Shown piece by piece: positions 37,919 through 50,928 of a DNA stretch of 64,000 bases. Made by a program: the position numbers and the translations under genes. The notes under the pieces are model-generated. The model had not been told where the DNA came from and did no database searches. It saw only the letters and a list, made by a program, of their open reading frames with translations. This stretch comes from Mucidula mucida. Lineage: Eukaryota > Basidiomycota > Agaricomycetes > Agaricales > Physalacriaceae. Within the stretch, counting starts at the first letter, position 1. Each line of letters begins with the position of its first letter. The stretch lies in contig JADNYV010000002.1 of assembly GCA_015501055.1 (NCBI GenBank), positions 868,001 to 932,000 of the forward strand, given 5' to 3'.

Positions 37919-40608
37919 GTCTATTCGCTGTAAAAGCACGTAGTAGTCCTATTAATGGAGTGTACTTCAGGGAACACGATTCAAAACTTCTAAGACGCTT
38001 CAGGCCTCCATCACCGTTCCCAGAAGGGATGATAGTAGCCTAGAAAAGATGAAAGGTGCTCAAGCAAGAGACGGGTGCGTTCTCAACGCATCAGAGTATC
38101 AAAAAATCGCCGGGGAGTAACTAGGCAGAAATGATGAATGGTCGTTGATCAAACGTCTGAGGGCATTGAACGGTTAATGCCGAGATGAGAATTTTTGTTC
38201 TACACGGGAGATGCAACTTACGCCACACAGTGGACATTATTCATAAGCGGTGTATTGTGTGAAGCTCTTCCCGTGGAATGATACACAGTTTTGTACTAGG
38301 TAGCAGAAGGCTGAAGTTATGATGCCAAAGAGTCGCTTTCGGTTCGGTCGAACGGAGGAAGAGGCAACGTGGTGCATGCACCAAAAAGCGGGATTATCTA
38401 GCGCCCAAAGGCGATCAAGGGGAGGCTGGGATTTCTGTTCTTGATTTATTAGAGGCTAGTGGAAATAAAGCGCAGGGCCTGTAGAATTATAAATCAATAC
38501 TTCGATGCTGAGAATTTTGAACAATTCGCGTTACAAGTGACGGCGGTATTAGATAGAGCCCGAGTTCAGACGGGCACTTTTGGGTGATGGATCAAATACG
38601 TGAATGATGCCAAAATCATGGGGAGGTAGGTGAATGGGCTTCTTGGGAAAGCGACGAGGTACGAAACATGTTTCGCTCCAGTAGGGATTAGGGCAGTCGG
38701 CAGCGTAAAAAGATCCCTGGTACGAGCGAGCTGAGAACTCAGGCAAGACGATATTCTGCCATATTACCGTGAGCATGGAGTTCGGGCACTGAAGGAATCT
38801 CTGTCATTCACCGTGCGACACATGACAACAGCCATAGAGTTCCTTGACGTTTATGGCAGTCCGAGTCCAAGAAAAGAGTCTAGTACAGCCCTTTCCAACA
38901 TACTGGTGTCATTTCATGAGCCTGAGAGTCGAAAGTAATGTCTTCGAGACGATTCCTTGATTCTAAAACAGTCTGCTCCAATAGTGGTCGTATGGGGTAT
39001 AAATGAATAACGTACACGGAACAAAGACCCCCTCCGACGACAAAGCAGCCCACAAATGGAAAGATAAGGTTCCTGCCTTCCCGCTGTCCTCAAACTTGGC
39101 AGGGAGTACAGTATCATTTTTTTACGCCACATCATAGACAAGGCCATCGCACAGTTTGGGAAAAGTAAAAACGTAGATAAAGGGTACTATGCATGCCAAT
39201 TAATCACGCGCTAACTACTCGTCTCAGTCAGTCAACGTTCCCGCAACTTGAACTCGTGGTGCAGGAATTCGCCGATTTATGATGTAACTGCGGTAACGCT
39301 GACATTTCTTCACAACATCTCCTTCGCGTCGCATCGATTCATTGTCAGCGAGCCTTCATCGCAGATTATCGGAATATTCCGGCCTCTGAAAATGACGAAC
39401 CTTCAGCCTGTGGCGTTGGTAGCGCCACATTGCCACCAAGTCGAATGAGATGAGACTGAGTCGCGTTTACTGAGAAGATATTCTGACTCTGAATTGTGGA
39501 ACCAAGAATTTCGAAAAATGAGCCCAATACCCTGGCATCCAGTAGAGGTGTGTCGCTGTGCACTTGTTTTCCTTTGTCAGCCGAAAGGCTTTCGCTTTCG
39601 CGTCTTCAGATCATAGACGAACGTGTGATTCGGGTAGTGCAATGTGCTGCTTTATTCTGTAAGGACGGTTGGAGATGTGAACGTTATGCTAAGTTCCCCG
39701 CGCATTGCCAGGAAGTAGAAGCATCAAATTGAGAACCAATGGTCCATGCAACACCGTTTCACATAATATTCCGAGCCCTGTTGGTTTTCACTCGTGTGAA
39801 CCAATTCCGACCTGTTCTGGCAGCCGAGTCTGCGCCAACCACCTGGTCTCTAAACTTCAGAGTTGGCAGAAGACTCAATCTCGGCAACTTCGTGTCCACG
39901 GGGCGATTGACGAGATGTTAGCTTGTCAGTGTCGACACAAATCACGGGCCAGACTGGGAAGAAAATCAGCACCCACATGGGGGTTCTCATCGCCTGAGAA
40001 TACGATACGCCACCTTGTTACGATAGAGCATCCCGCCACATGGATGCGGGTTGTCCATATGCGTTCGAGTTGGGGCAGCGGAGGCTTATTCACGAATCGG
40101 ATGCATTATCGGGTCGCTGATCGGAACACAAAATTAACTCGACAGTCAATCAGATGTTGTATAGCGAAGTAAAATCATTTCGCTTCGGGAATCGTTAGAA
40201 AGGATGCAGGTAGTACACCATATTTTCGTGTGGTTCAGCGGATAATCGGCACCGTCAGATTGAGAGTGATAGGCTGAACGTCGGCCGCTTGGCATGGATG
40301 TTGTGCTCTGACGTAGTCGACAAGGGGGCGGTTTTTATGCGCCGCGCGTTGAGACGCCACGCCAAGCTGCATCCAAGCTTCAAATCAGAACCTCGTTTCA
40401 GACAACCAATGAGAGCAACGACAGAGTGTACAACTTGCCAAGGGGACGGAAGTGAGATTGCTTGTGCAGTAAAGATCCGGTGCGGGGCTTGGCCGAGGTC
40501 AAGACTGGTCAAGAGAAGGCTAACGATTCCGTCATTGGCAAGTAGACACATGTAGGTCCGCCACCCGGGCTTGGCCCCGCCCAACGGCCGGAGAAGATAA
40601 TTAATTAA
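37919..40608. other. 2.7 kb gene-poor region
   Basis: Between the Yos9 stop and the end of the EF-hand-like gene no complete gene could be built. The minus strand around 38549-39160 has pieces that look coding (described separately). The plus-strand ORFs around 39248-40172 and the minus ORF at 40255-40584 have no motif. TAATTAATTAATTAATT lies at 40598-40614. No tRNA, transposon terminal repeat or transposase motif was found. Confidence 0.5.
38549..39160 (-). other. possible broken or mis-sequenced membrane-protein gene remnant
   Basis: On the minus strand, one frame reads NDTVLPAKFEDSGKAG near 39105-39060. A second frame immediately continues as LIFPFVGCFVVGGGLCSVYV (hydrophobic, TM-like) and then LLEQTVLESRNRLEDITF. 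A third piece (38776-38549) reads YQGSFYAADCPNPYWSE and ends in a stop. The frame jump between the first two pieces would close with one added base, as in other genes here. No family was recognised and no start or complete exon set could be defended. Confidence 0.25.
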
Positions 40609-41102
40609 TTAATTCTTGAGAACAAGCCGGCTGTTATAACCGTGTTTTTCCTAAAAATACACTGCTGATGAGAAGATGCTGAGGAGAGTCCGTGGTAGAG
40701 CGGAACGTACTAAATCTCTGAGCGTTTCTGCAGCGTCATTCTCTGTTTGGAGTTGGTAGATTTGGAGAAAACCCTTGAAACTGATTACCTGTGACTTTGA
40801 GTATTTCAAGTAGAACAAGTACTACGAACGTGAGGTTGTTGGCTTCGTCAACATCCATGAATTCGAATATTTCATCAATGCTGTCTTCGCTGAGTGCATT
40901 CTCCTCTCCGTTAGTGTCCTTGGACCACTGTCGAATTTTTTCACGCGTCATGAGTCCATCGACAGCGTATTTTTCAAAGATGTGTTTGAGAGCGTTTTCC
41001 AGCTGCGGCCTTGAGATTTTGCGGTCTAAATCCGATTAATGAACTAACCTCGAGAGTGATATCACCATCGTCGTCAAGCAGTTTAACTTGGTGTTCGCTC
41101 AT
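40609..41102 (-). CDS. small EF-hand-like protein
   Basis: Exons 41049-41102, 40830-41002, 40711-40780 and 40609-40650 sum to 112 residues. The chain starts MSEHQVKLLDDDGDITLE and contains a helix-loop-helix pair: LKHIFEKYAVDGLMTREKI, then IDEIFEFMDVDEANNLTFKG, leading into FLQIYQLQTEND. The second loop begins D-x-D as in EF-hands but lacks the closing Glu, so calcium binding is doubtful. The end (LEKHGYNSRLVLKN) follows a 60-base intron. Function unknown. Its ATG is only 54 bases from that of PRP28 on the other strand. Confidence 0.75.
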
Positions 41103-41156
41103 CGTTGAAGGAGAGAAAGCGATCGGAGCACGTGGTTCATCTTGACTCTTGACGCC

Positions 41157-43501
41157 ATGAGCAACAACGGTCCCTTGTCTATTGAGACGTTGCTGGCGAA
41201 ACAAAAGGCCGAGAAAGAGGCAGCTGCAAAGGTATGATTACGCTTCTTGCTGGCGCCGTTCTGATCTGTTTGCAGCCCAAATTCTTGTCGAAAGAGGAAC
41301 GCGCAAAGGTTGCTATTGCTAAACGAGCTGCCGAGATTCGTCAGACCAAGGAGCGAGAGGAGAATGCTCGCAAAGAAAGAGATGCCCTAGAAGCCCAGAT
41401 AAAGGCGAAGGACAGGGAACAGCGCATGCCGCCTTCCAGACGTATGTCAACCAAACCTGCCATTGACGACTAAATGATCAACGACTTTATTTCTAGACAA
41501 TTCTAATCCAAGACAGCGACCTGGTCCGCCTCCGGCGAATGCTCCCACAGGACCTCGCGCCGACCGTGGTAGATCCACGCCTACAACGCCGTCTAGTGGT
41601 TCCACATCAATGCCTCCTCCACCTCAGCCATCTGCGCCAACGTCCACTGCCCCCGCCACATCCATGTCTTCTTCAGAACTTGACGCGGTTCGATCTCGGT
41701 ATCTCGGAGTCGGTCAGAAGAAGCGTAAGATTCGCAAAATGAATGACCGCAAGTTTGTTTTTGACTGGGACGCTACGGACGATACGTTTGCTACCGAGAA
41801 CATTGCGCCGATCGCACAGAACGCGCCGCAAGTCATGTTTGGCCGTGGACATCTCGCCGGGATCGACGATGGTGGACGGGATGCAATGGAAAGAAGGTCA
41901 ACCATTATCGACGAGAGGCATTGGTCCGAGAAGCCGCTGCACGAAATGAAGGAACGGGACTGGCGGATTTTCAGAGAAGACTTTAGCATTGGCGCTCGAG
42001 GTGGCAATATTCCTCATCCGTTGAGGAGTTGGAATGAATCCGATATTCCAAGGGAGTTATTGGATTGCATAGAAGCTATAGGATACAAAGAGCCCTCGCC
42101 GATTCAGAGGCAAGCTATCCCTATCGGCTTGATGAATCGGGACATTATTGGTATCGCAGAGACTGGTGGGTTGTTCCTGATCTTTCAAGGCTAGATGTTC
42201 ATGATTTGCAGGTTCTGGTAAGACGGCAGCATTTGTGATACCTATGCTGTCATTCATCTTGCATCTCCCGAAGTTGAATGACGATAACCGGCATCTGGGT
42301 CCGTATGCGCTGATTCTTGCACCGACGCGTGAATTGGCGCAACAGATAGAGAGCGAGGCACGCAAGTTTGCCAGTCCTTTGGGATACCGATGTGTTTCGA
42401 TCGTCGGAGGCGTAAGCACACATCATTTTCTCCACACTAGAAGTTCTGACTAGGGTATAGCGTGCAGTCGAGGAACAGCAATTCAATCTGCGCGAGGGGG
42501 CCGAAATCATTATCGCGACTCCGGGACGACTCAAGGACGTGATAGAGAGGCATGTGTTGGTGTTATCACAGTGCCGCTATGTGGTCATGGATGAAGCGGA
42601 CCGGATGGTGAATCTCGGATTTGAGGCAGACCTGACATTTATTCTTGATGCGCTGCCGTCTGAAACGATGGAGGGTGAGGATTTGGGCAGTGCAATGGAC
42701 GTAGACGGTGCTGTGGTACGAAAAGGACGGACACGTGTGACAACATTGTTCTCCGCGACAATGCCTGCGGCGGTAGAGCGGCTTGCTCGCAAGTACCTGA
42801 AGAAGGCGGCGATTATAACGATAGGTGAGGCCGGCCGAGCGGTGGATACGGTTGAACAACGAGTGGAGTTTGTCAGTGGAGACGAGAAGAAGAGGTGCAT
42901 GAAGCACGTTTTCTGGCTGATATGGAGACTAATAATAATACTGCAGGCTCCGAATGCTGGAGATTCTAAACAGCGGCGAATATGCCTCACCGATAATTGT
43001 GTTTGTGAACCAGAAAAAGACGGCCGACATGGTGGCGAAAGATTTGCAACGGGCCAACGTGGGTGCAGCTTTTAAGTCAATCTATTTTTTGCTGACGGAC
43101 ATTGACAGTGGAATGCGTCCACATTGCACAGCGGCAAGAACCAGGAGCAACGAGAGGCTGCGCTACAGGCGCTCCGTACCGGGGAGAGCGACATCCTTGT
43201 GGCGACTGATCTTGCCGGTCGCGGAATTGATGTGCAGGACGTCAGCCTTGTGATCAACTACCAGATGGCGAACACGATCGAGGCATATGTTCATCGTATA
43301 GGGCGAACTGGGCGAGCTGGAAAGCTGGGGACTGCGATTACGTTTTTGAACAACGACGACGACGAGGTGATGTACGAGTTGCGACAGGAGATCAGTAAGA
43401 GTCCAGTGAGCAAGGTGCCGATAGAGCTGGCGAAACATGAGGCGGCGCAGCACAAGGTGACCCGGGACATGAAGCGAAAGAGGGAAGATGAGCCGGAGTG
43501 A
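41157..43501 (+). CDS. PRP28: spliceosomal DEAD-box RNA helicase Prp28
   Basis: Seven exons (41157-41231, 41276-41441, 41497-42165, 42212-42411, 42461-42894, 42947-43058, 43109-43501) sum to 682 residues with no frame slip. Prp28 swaps U1 for U6 at the 5' splice site. The N-terminus has a coiled Lys/Glu helix ([14 protein letters not shown]) and a Pro-rich linker. [12 protein letters not shown] is typical of Prp28/DDX23. Helicase motifs in order are the Q motif [44 protein letters not shown] (DEAD), [32 protein letters not shown] and [11 protein letters not shown]. Confidence 0.96.
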
Positions 43502-43600
43502 CGGCGTCGGAGACATAGTCTGGAGATAGTGGAGATTAGATTGCTGAATAAGAAAGGGTATTTTTCTGGGAGTTGCTTATATCGGGCCGAAACCTACGTT

Positions 43601-45720
43601 ATGCCTTCATCGTCGCTCGCCCCTCCCTCGCCCACGATGGTAGAAGCGCCCTCATCACCCCGCAATGAATCCCGCTTCAAATTCCCGCGCAAGACCTCGA
43701 TGAACGGCGGACCTGGAGGTAGTCCTGCCTCTGTCACTGGCCAGAAACACGGAGCGCTGCATGACCTGAAGCGCTTTCTGAACCATCACATCCACGACGA
43801 CCACCAGCTCTTTAAGAAACAGCGGACACCGTCGCCCGGAGCATCGAGCAGCGTGTCACAACGGTCTTCGCCTGATCCGTCAGAAACGTTGGTGCCGCCG
43901 TCGACACCGCATCCAACCCGCGCATCTGGCATATCGACACCGGTGCCCTCGCTGCAGTTGGCGACGCATGCACATTTGTCGAAAAAGTATGGCAAGTGGG
44001 GACGGGTGCTGGGCTCTGGTGCTGGTGGGACTGTGCGATTGATCAAGGCGAGCGCCAAGAACGGCGGCAACATCTTTGCTGTGAAAGAGTTTCGACCGAA
44101 GCGGAATGGCGAGTCGGAAAAAGAGTACCAGAAAAAAGTGACGGCCGAGTTTTGTGTGGGGTCGACGCTCAAACACCCGAATATCATCGAGACGGTAGAT
44201 ATTGTATCAGACCATGGTCATTATTACGAGGTGAGCAGGCTCTGACGCTGCCTCGCTGTTGCTCATGGCGCGGCCAGGTCATGGAGTACGCCCCCTACGA
44301 CCTTTTCTCCGTCGTCATGTCTGGCAAGATGTGTCGTCCAGAGATATACTGCGTCTTTCGCCAGATATGCGATGGGGTAGACTATCTCCACGAACTCGGC
44401 CTCGCACATCGGGACATCAAGCTGGACAACTGTGTGATGACCACAAACAACATTGTGAAGCTGATTGACTTTGGGACGGCGACTGTCTTCCACTATCCAG
44501 GCAAGTCGTCCCATACGCCTGCATCGGGCATCGTCGGGAGCGACCCGTACCTTGCGCCCGAGGTCCTCTCGTCCGATACTTACGACCCACGCAAGTCCGA
44601 CGTGTGGAGTGTGGCGATCATCTTTCTGTGTATGGTCCTACGTCGCTTCCCCTGGAAAATACCAGATCCAAAGCAGGACCCCTCCTTCCGCGCCTTTGTC
44701 AACGCTCATCCGGATCTCTCCGTCGCCTGCGACCCGCCCCCCCGGAAGACGCCGAAACGTGGCCTCACCATGCCGTCGTCCCCCTCTTCTCCCGCCCTAT
44801 CCGCCCCGCCGCCAGAGCGGGCCGCTACATCCCTCGCCGCCCTACCATCCACCATCAACTCGGAACCAGAAACTACCTCTTCCCTCAATTCTAGTGACTC
44901 CGATGATGTCACTGACACAGAGTCCACCGCTATAACAGATCCTCCGTCACGTGAGGCTAAACTAAATATCCGCGACTTTACCTTTGACAAATACGATGGC
45001 CCCGTCAGCCATAGCACCGCTACACTCCCCATGATGAGTCCCCATATAGGTAGTCCGCGGATATCCACCCATCTATCTTCTGATTCCTCAAATGGTCAAC
45101 TTGAGGATCCTTCTGTTCGCGTCTTTGACCGACCAGGTTCTTCAACAGAATCACTGCCTCTTACTAGTCCGCGTATAGGTGCATATGTCGTCCAGGTATT
45201 CCCATCCGGCGGCGTCGGCAGCCCAAGTGAAGAGGTTCTTTCCACCCCTCGTCCTCATCCAGAACGTGCACGAGCTTTCACCATGGCTGCCGTAGACCGT
45301 AAAGCCGTCGCTGATGCCGTCAACATCATCAATGACGATACTGTACGGGAAACTCCCAAGCGGCGACAGCGCAGCGATTCTGTTACGACTTTTCATGGAG
45401 GCGGTGCAGAATCTATCTTCCGTTTACTACCTCGCGAAACACGGCCTGCTTTACGCAGGATGTTGTTCGTTGAGCCTTCTTCCCGTTGTACTCTTACCGA
45501 TTTGCTTAAGGGTAAGGGCAAGGGAAGTCGGTTATTATGCGGATGTGATGCTTCGTTGGGAGCTGGCGACGGTGAATATTGCGTGGATCACGACTGCGAA
45601 GAGGACGACGGCGATGAGTGGCTCAAGGGTATTCGGCCTTGCTCGTGCACAGACAAGCCAAGTCACGTCCACGTCAAGGTCAATGTTGACGACAAGGCCG
45701 GCAAGAGACGGTTCTTTTAA
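43601..45720 (+). CDS. Hal4/Hal5-type serine/threonine protein kinase
   Basis: Exons 43601-44230 and 44278-45720 sum to 690 residues. A disordered Ser/Pro N-terminus (~145 residues) precedes the kinase core: GSGAGGTV (P-loop), FAVKEF (Lys), [24 protein letters not shown] (catalytic loop), [11 protein letters not shown] (DFG), [10 protein letters not shown] and [16 protein letters not shown]. These features fit the fungal Hal4/Hal5/Npr1 group, which tunes ion and nutrient transporters. About 230 residues of Ser/Pro/Thr-rich insert separate subdomain X from the last kinase helix ([19 protein letters not shown]). A Cys/His-rich C-terminus (CGCD, CVDHDC, CSC) follows. Confidence 0.88.
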
Positions 45721-45957
45721 CATCTACTTATTTAGACATTATATTACACTACTTGTACCTCCGGGACGCTTTCACTCATCCTTCGATTACTTTTTTTTTA
45801 CCCTTACTACGACGCTATCTATTGAAAATTAGACAGTGCTACGTTGTAATATACAGTACATTCCTATATGTCGTAAAGTAAGTAGTTTTGATGCCAATGT
45901 ATAGAGGGGCGTGACTGTCACCTCACGTTCGCGCTTTCTCTGATCTTCCAACACGAA

Positions 45958-47201
45958 ATGGCCTCCGCCGGCGATGTTCAACGCTTATTTTTGCAGGCAG
46001 TACTCTCTCGTGGAGTCATATCCGAAAAGCTAGCAAGAGTATTGCGGAAGAAATGTGTCGCTGCTGTTAAAGGTTAGTCATTATGTCTGCGGATTCACAA
46101 AAGCTCACTGCGAGTTAGCTGCCGACAGCTCGCTCGACATTGCCTACTCCGACAGTGACGCGTCATGGGAAGCTTTCATCGCCAACGTGAACAAGTCGCT
46201 GGACGCGTTGGATATTTCATTCAAGTTCGCGTTTGATGAAGTGACTGGCAAAAAGATGTGCATTCTCGTGCGTCCCAACTTGAACCTTTGACGCGTTTCG
46301 AACGAGTGCTTGCAGGCCAACATGAAGAGCGATGAGATTGCTCAACTCGCGACGGAGTACTCCGTCGGTGAGATTGCGTACTTTAGGAATTTGGTGCGTC
46401 GCTACGCGTGTTGAAACATCATGTGCTGATTTTCGGGCTAGGTAGAGCAGATTATGCTCGCGCCCCGCGACGCGTTTTCTGTGTCGTCGTTTGCTGCCCT
46501 GCGCGAACTCAAGCAGATCAAGCCGACTATGAGCCAGTCGCAAGGGGAAAAGGTGCTAGCCAGTTTTGTGACCAACGGTTGGCTCGTCAGAAGCAAGTTC
46601 GTAGAACTTCGTTTTAAGTCAACTTGACCAACGCACATCTAGACGCGGGAGGTATTCTCTATCTTTGAGGTCGACTCAAGAGCTCGCGCCGTATCTCAAA
46701 GACAACTTCCCTAAATCGATCTACGAGTGTACTATATGCCACGAGGTATGTTGTTTTTCGTTGCCTCACTCTGATATTGACTCGCACAGATGGTCACGAA
46801 GGGAGTTGGGTGCCATCGACCAAACTGCCAAGTCCACCTCCATCTTCACTGTTTCAAGAACGTGCGCACGCGCCGCGGGACGTGCCCGTCGTGCAGCATT
46901 GATTGGCCGAGGAATGCCAACGATCAACCTCTGATTCCTATTGGAGAGAATGCCGCCCGTGATGGCGACGAGCGGACCCGACGCGTCGAAACTAAGAGTG
47001 ACGAAGAGAGTGACAGGAAGAAATGGATCAGTCGCAGGATCAATCACAGTCTCAACCGTCACAATCAAAGAGTAGCCAAAAGGGCAAGAAAAAGAAGGCT
47101 ACCGACATGGATGTTGACGAAGAGAGGAAGTTGATGACGAAGAAGAGGAAGAAGTCGTGCCTCAGAGATCCTCTCGACGTCGTAGCACGCGAAAGCAATG
47201 A
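45958..47201 (+). CDS. NSE1: Nse1, RING-type subunit of the Smc5/6 complex
   Basis: Six exons (45958-46072, 46119-46267, 46316-46393, 46442-46596, 46643-46745, 46790-47201) give about 337 residues after restoring one base near 47020 and one near 47126. Winged-helix parts come first (DVQRLFLQAVLSRGVISEKL, ATEYSVGEIAYFRNLVEQIM). The variant RING follows: YECTICHEMVT, GCHRPNCQVHLHLHCFKN and GTCPSCSIDW. Nse1 with Nse3 and Nse4 loads Smc5/6 on damaged DNA. Without repair the frame ends at 47134. With it, the tail becomes Gln/Ser-rich, then acidic (EEVDDEEEEEVV), and ends in RRRSTRKQ. The gene is convergent with the AAA ATPase, 40 bases away. Confidence 0.9.
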
Positions 47202-47240
47202 TAGTCTTTATATTACGTATTTACTGTTAATAGCACGCAT

Positions 47241-50200
47241 TTAAGGTCTTGAAATGTTACTGGTGGATTCACCTGCAGAGGCCGTTGAAGGGAGCACTCG
47301 CCCGTCCTCCTCCGCAAAATTTGCCGGGTCGGTAAACCCAAAGCGACCTTTGCCCCATATCTGCTTTCGCTTCCGGTCACGGTGCCCCTCCCCAAACTCC
47401 TCATTCCACTTGCGTAAAGCAGCAAGGGTCCCGGTTGCCTCAGAAGAAGAGGGCGTGATTTCTTTCAAGGCTTTGGAGAAGTGGTGCTGGTAAAGAATGC
47501 GAGTAACATTTGGCACTGGCTTGTCCTCAGGAGCATTTGAAGAGGTCTCTGATTGAGGAGGTGTCTCGTCCTTGGGAGGTTCTGCGCATGCCTCTGAATC
47601 ACTTTGAGTTGACTCCTCAGGCGTCTCCTTTTCATCCACCGGTTGTACGGAAGCTTGCTTGGTCGGCTCCTCTGTTGGTTGCTCGGCAGGAGGTGGATTT
47701 GAGACCTCTTTTTCCGAGACAAGCCAAGGAAGTTCGACGGTCTCCTTAACTGCATCCACGGCAGCAGAAACGCACAGATCTGAGACCACGATTAACACCA
47801 GCTAGAGGAAAAAACCACCCAGACGAACGTTTTAAATCAGAACCTGAGAAACTCTCTGTGCGCTTCGCCAAGTCTTTGATATCGACGTCGGAAGCGAGTT
47901 CTTCGTGGCGTAACATAATCTTCAAGATGGCTGAAATATGTTAGCATCCTTGGACTCGAATCGAGTCGGGACATGAATACCTTCACGTTCTTTCTCCCCC
48001 GGAAGATCAACAAGTAATCGACGAGGTAACCGGCGAAGAACAGCGTCGTCCAAATCGAACGGACGATTGGTTGCGCCGATAACAATGACATTACTATCAG
48101 TCATAGTCTTCAAACCGTCCATCTCTTGCATGAATTCCGTGATGACACCTCGGTAAGCGGCAGAGCTTCCACTGTCACGACCGGACGAACGTGCACCGAG
48201 AAGAGCATCGATCTCGTCGAGGAAAACCACACATGGCGATAACTTGCGCGCAAGTGCAAAAACCGCTTTGACCAGTTTTTCGCCTTCTCCGACGTACTGC
48301 AGTATCATGATTAGAAAGCGTCGAGGATATTTTCTGGTGGCGTACCATATCCATCACGTCCGACGGTGACACGTTCATCATACGACAGCCAGCCTCTTTA
48401 GCCAAGGCCCTTACCACAAGAGTCTTACCAGTACCGGGAGGTCCGAAAAGTAGACATCCCGTTATGCTATGCTCTTTGAGAATACCTTGTTGGAATGCAG
48501 TTGGATGTAGTAATGGAAGAGAGACGATCGTGCGGACGGAGTCAATGGTTTTTGTTGGTAAATGAACTTGGCTGAAACCCGTGGGCATGGTTGCTGCAAG
48601 GATCCGTGCAAATCAATACAAAGACATGTCGGAGACAAAGAAAATACCTGAATCAACGATGCAGGGTAATAATCGCTGTTCGTGTGGGTCGATATCAGGA
48701 TCGTTTTTGATGCGTTCTACCACTTCGTCGAGAGTCGGTAAGGAATTTTCAGCTTCAGTATTAGACTCTGCTTTCTCAGCTAGAGAGGCTTTCACAGCCT
48801 CTTTGAACCAAGTCTTACGCAGTTCTGACGCTGACCGCTGGATAGTCCATGCATTCGAGACGGCATCCCAAGGAACCAGAGTAGGCTCTAAGGATTGTTT
48901 CTGCGCGTAAGACACGTTATTGGCCACAACGCTTCCGACTGCTCGGTCAGCAATGTGCTTCACGGTCATCCACAGCTCCACCCGCTTGCCCCATTCCTCC
49001 CACATCTGTTCATGCGCAGAGACAGCAACATCTGGTGCTGCTGCGTCTAACGAGGACGAGGTAGCTTCAGCGTCAGTGTCGCTTTCGTTCTCATCAAACT
49101 CGAGGTTTGACTCCTTGGGGATCAGAGAAGCGGCGGGTGTGCGCTCAAGCACTCCACCCACAGCGCCAATTGCCATGCGTGCTGTCAGTTCGTTGATTTC
49201 CCGACGCCTATCTATCCGGGCGTCACGTTCGTCTGCGGTCGAACGCACACTAGGGACCAGGATAGAAGTTCGGAAGAAGCCAGGTTTGCTGTCGCTTTCA
49301 GACGGACTGCGATTTGAGGGAGCGCCTTGTGATCCTTGGAAGAATGGAAGAGGAATGGCAGCCCCACCGAGCATGACAACATTATCACGTTTCGTATCTC
49401 CCTCCTCGCCTTCGTCCTGGTTTGTCAGCGTTGGTAACTCGTCCAGTAGTGAAGAATCTCCCCGTTCCCACTTCTTTAAACGACGTCGGAGACGCGACTC
49501 TCTAGCTTTTGTCGCGTCCTCATCCTCATTCCAATCAGTTTTACTAGATTTCGACGCAGATGCCATTGGACTGGCACCAGCGCCACGGTTCATCATGACA
49601 CTCAGCAGACCGCGAGCTGCGTTGGAAGGAGAGGACGAGATAACTTCAGGAGGTGTAATTGGAGGAGTTATTCCAAAAATGATGGTGGTAGGGTTGGTGA
49701 CAGGGGAGGAAGGAGATGCGATAGGACCCCGCCGTCGTTGGCGAACAGCGTTTAAGAGGGATCGATACCATGTTGCTGATGTGGGAGCCAAAGTAGGGAA
49801 GTCGCGAATGTAAATGATACGAGGTACGGAAGGACTCTTGACGCCTTCCAGGGATGGCATATTAACCAGAGCGTCAAAAAACTGCTTTGCTTTGCTCGGC
49901 TGTGGGTTGGACAATTTGGACGCGGACATGACGGTTCCGCGGGGTGAAGAAGGGGACATTACGGTTAACAGCATCTGTGCGGTAGGAACAGAGCTATCGC
50001 CATCGTCGTCATCGTCCTCTTCAGCTGTGCTTGACGGATGAGTGGAGGTGGTCGATGTTGCCCGAAAATGCAACGGGTTTCGAGGCAAACGAAGCATATT
50101 TGCCGCTAGATGATGATCAGCACGACAATGTACACCAAGGCAGTCAACAAGTACCTGCGCCAAAACTGCCCCATTCTCCAGCAGCAAGCTGCACCGAGTC

Positions 50201-50788
50201 AAGAACAAGCACCTCCGCGCCAATCCGACGAGCCATCTCCTTTACAGTAGCATCAATAACGTAGTCTCCGCCTTCGATGGGGCAATACAACGCGAGAGTC
50301 GGCTCGACCGCAGGTCCGTGTGGAGACGCATACACTGCGCGATTTTGTGTTTGTGGATGGAGCGTGATGAGTAAGTTGTTGAGCGCTTCGTCGAGAATTT
50401 GGGGTGGCGGGAGGGTCGCTGTATCTGGTGCATCTGCCTCCATGTCCTCAGACGGTGCCCATAGCACATCGAGCTCGGCAGGCCAGTCTATAGTCTCAAC
50501 GGGCGTCGTCGTTTTCAATCGTCGACCACGTTCCGGTTTCTCTACTGGCAGTGGCGGAGGCGGCGGTGGTAGCGTTGGAGATTCTGAGGCGGTTATAGGC
50601 GCCGATTCTGAAGTGAATTCCGCATTTTCAGCGGGTTCCGGAGGACCAGACGAGTTGGTCGACACGAGTCGGGAGGCCTGTACGAGCAAGCGATGGCGTC
50701 TGTTTCTGAGCCTGAGCGCTGCCAGCCGAATCGAACGGTCTTGACTGCGTGGAACAACGAGCTCGACGTTGCTGGAGACCGCATTCAC
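47241..50788 (-). CDS. large AAA ATPase of the Msp1/spastin (meiotic) clade
   Basis: Six exons (50155-50788, 48648-50105, 48346-48593, 47981-48296, 47829-47930, 47241-47779) sum to 1,098 residues. The first ~190 residues are Arg-rich then Pro-rich, possibly a mitochondrial leader. A central region contains [19 protein letters not shown] and several low-complexity linkers. The AAA core has Walker [20 protein letters not shown], Walker [13 protein letters not shown], sensor [19 protein letters not shown] and the second region FSGSDLKHLC. A ~150-residue acidic insert sits between the core and the last helix ([13 protein letters not shown]). The RRLPRR motif is typical of Msp1-type membrane-protein extractors. 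Exact role and location are not settled by sequence alone. Confidence 0.85.
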
Positions 50789-50928
50789 AAAGAGTGAAGC
50801 CGTCCGTGGCGAGAGCTGAGTTCACGGCAAAGTTTTAGCGGTCACGTGCCACAAATATAACTCTATTAAAGTCGTACTAGTGTGAAAGACTCCCCGCTAC
50901 AGCGCTTGCCAGTCTTGTAATAAATATG

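Noticed and set aside
39705..40172. 155-codon plus-strand ORF in the gene-poor region
   Set aside because: Cys/Arg/Ser-rich without any recognisable domain; composition resembles random translation.
40232..40310. tRNA-like stretch (TGGTTCAGCGGATAATCGG)
   Set aside because: No anticodon stem or T-loop (GGTTCRA) pairs with it, and no cloverleaf can be drawn.
49600..49813. plus-strand ORF of 297 codons (48920-49813) opposite the AAA ATPase
   Set aside because: It is the antisense of a Ser/Glu-rich coding exon, which leaves the reverse frame open by composition; no motif is present.
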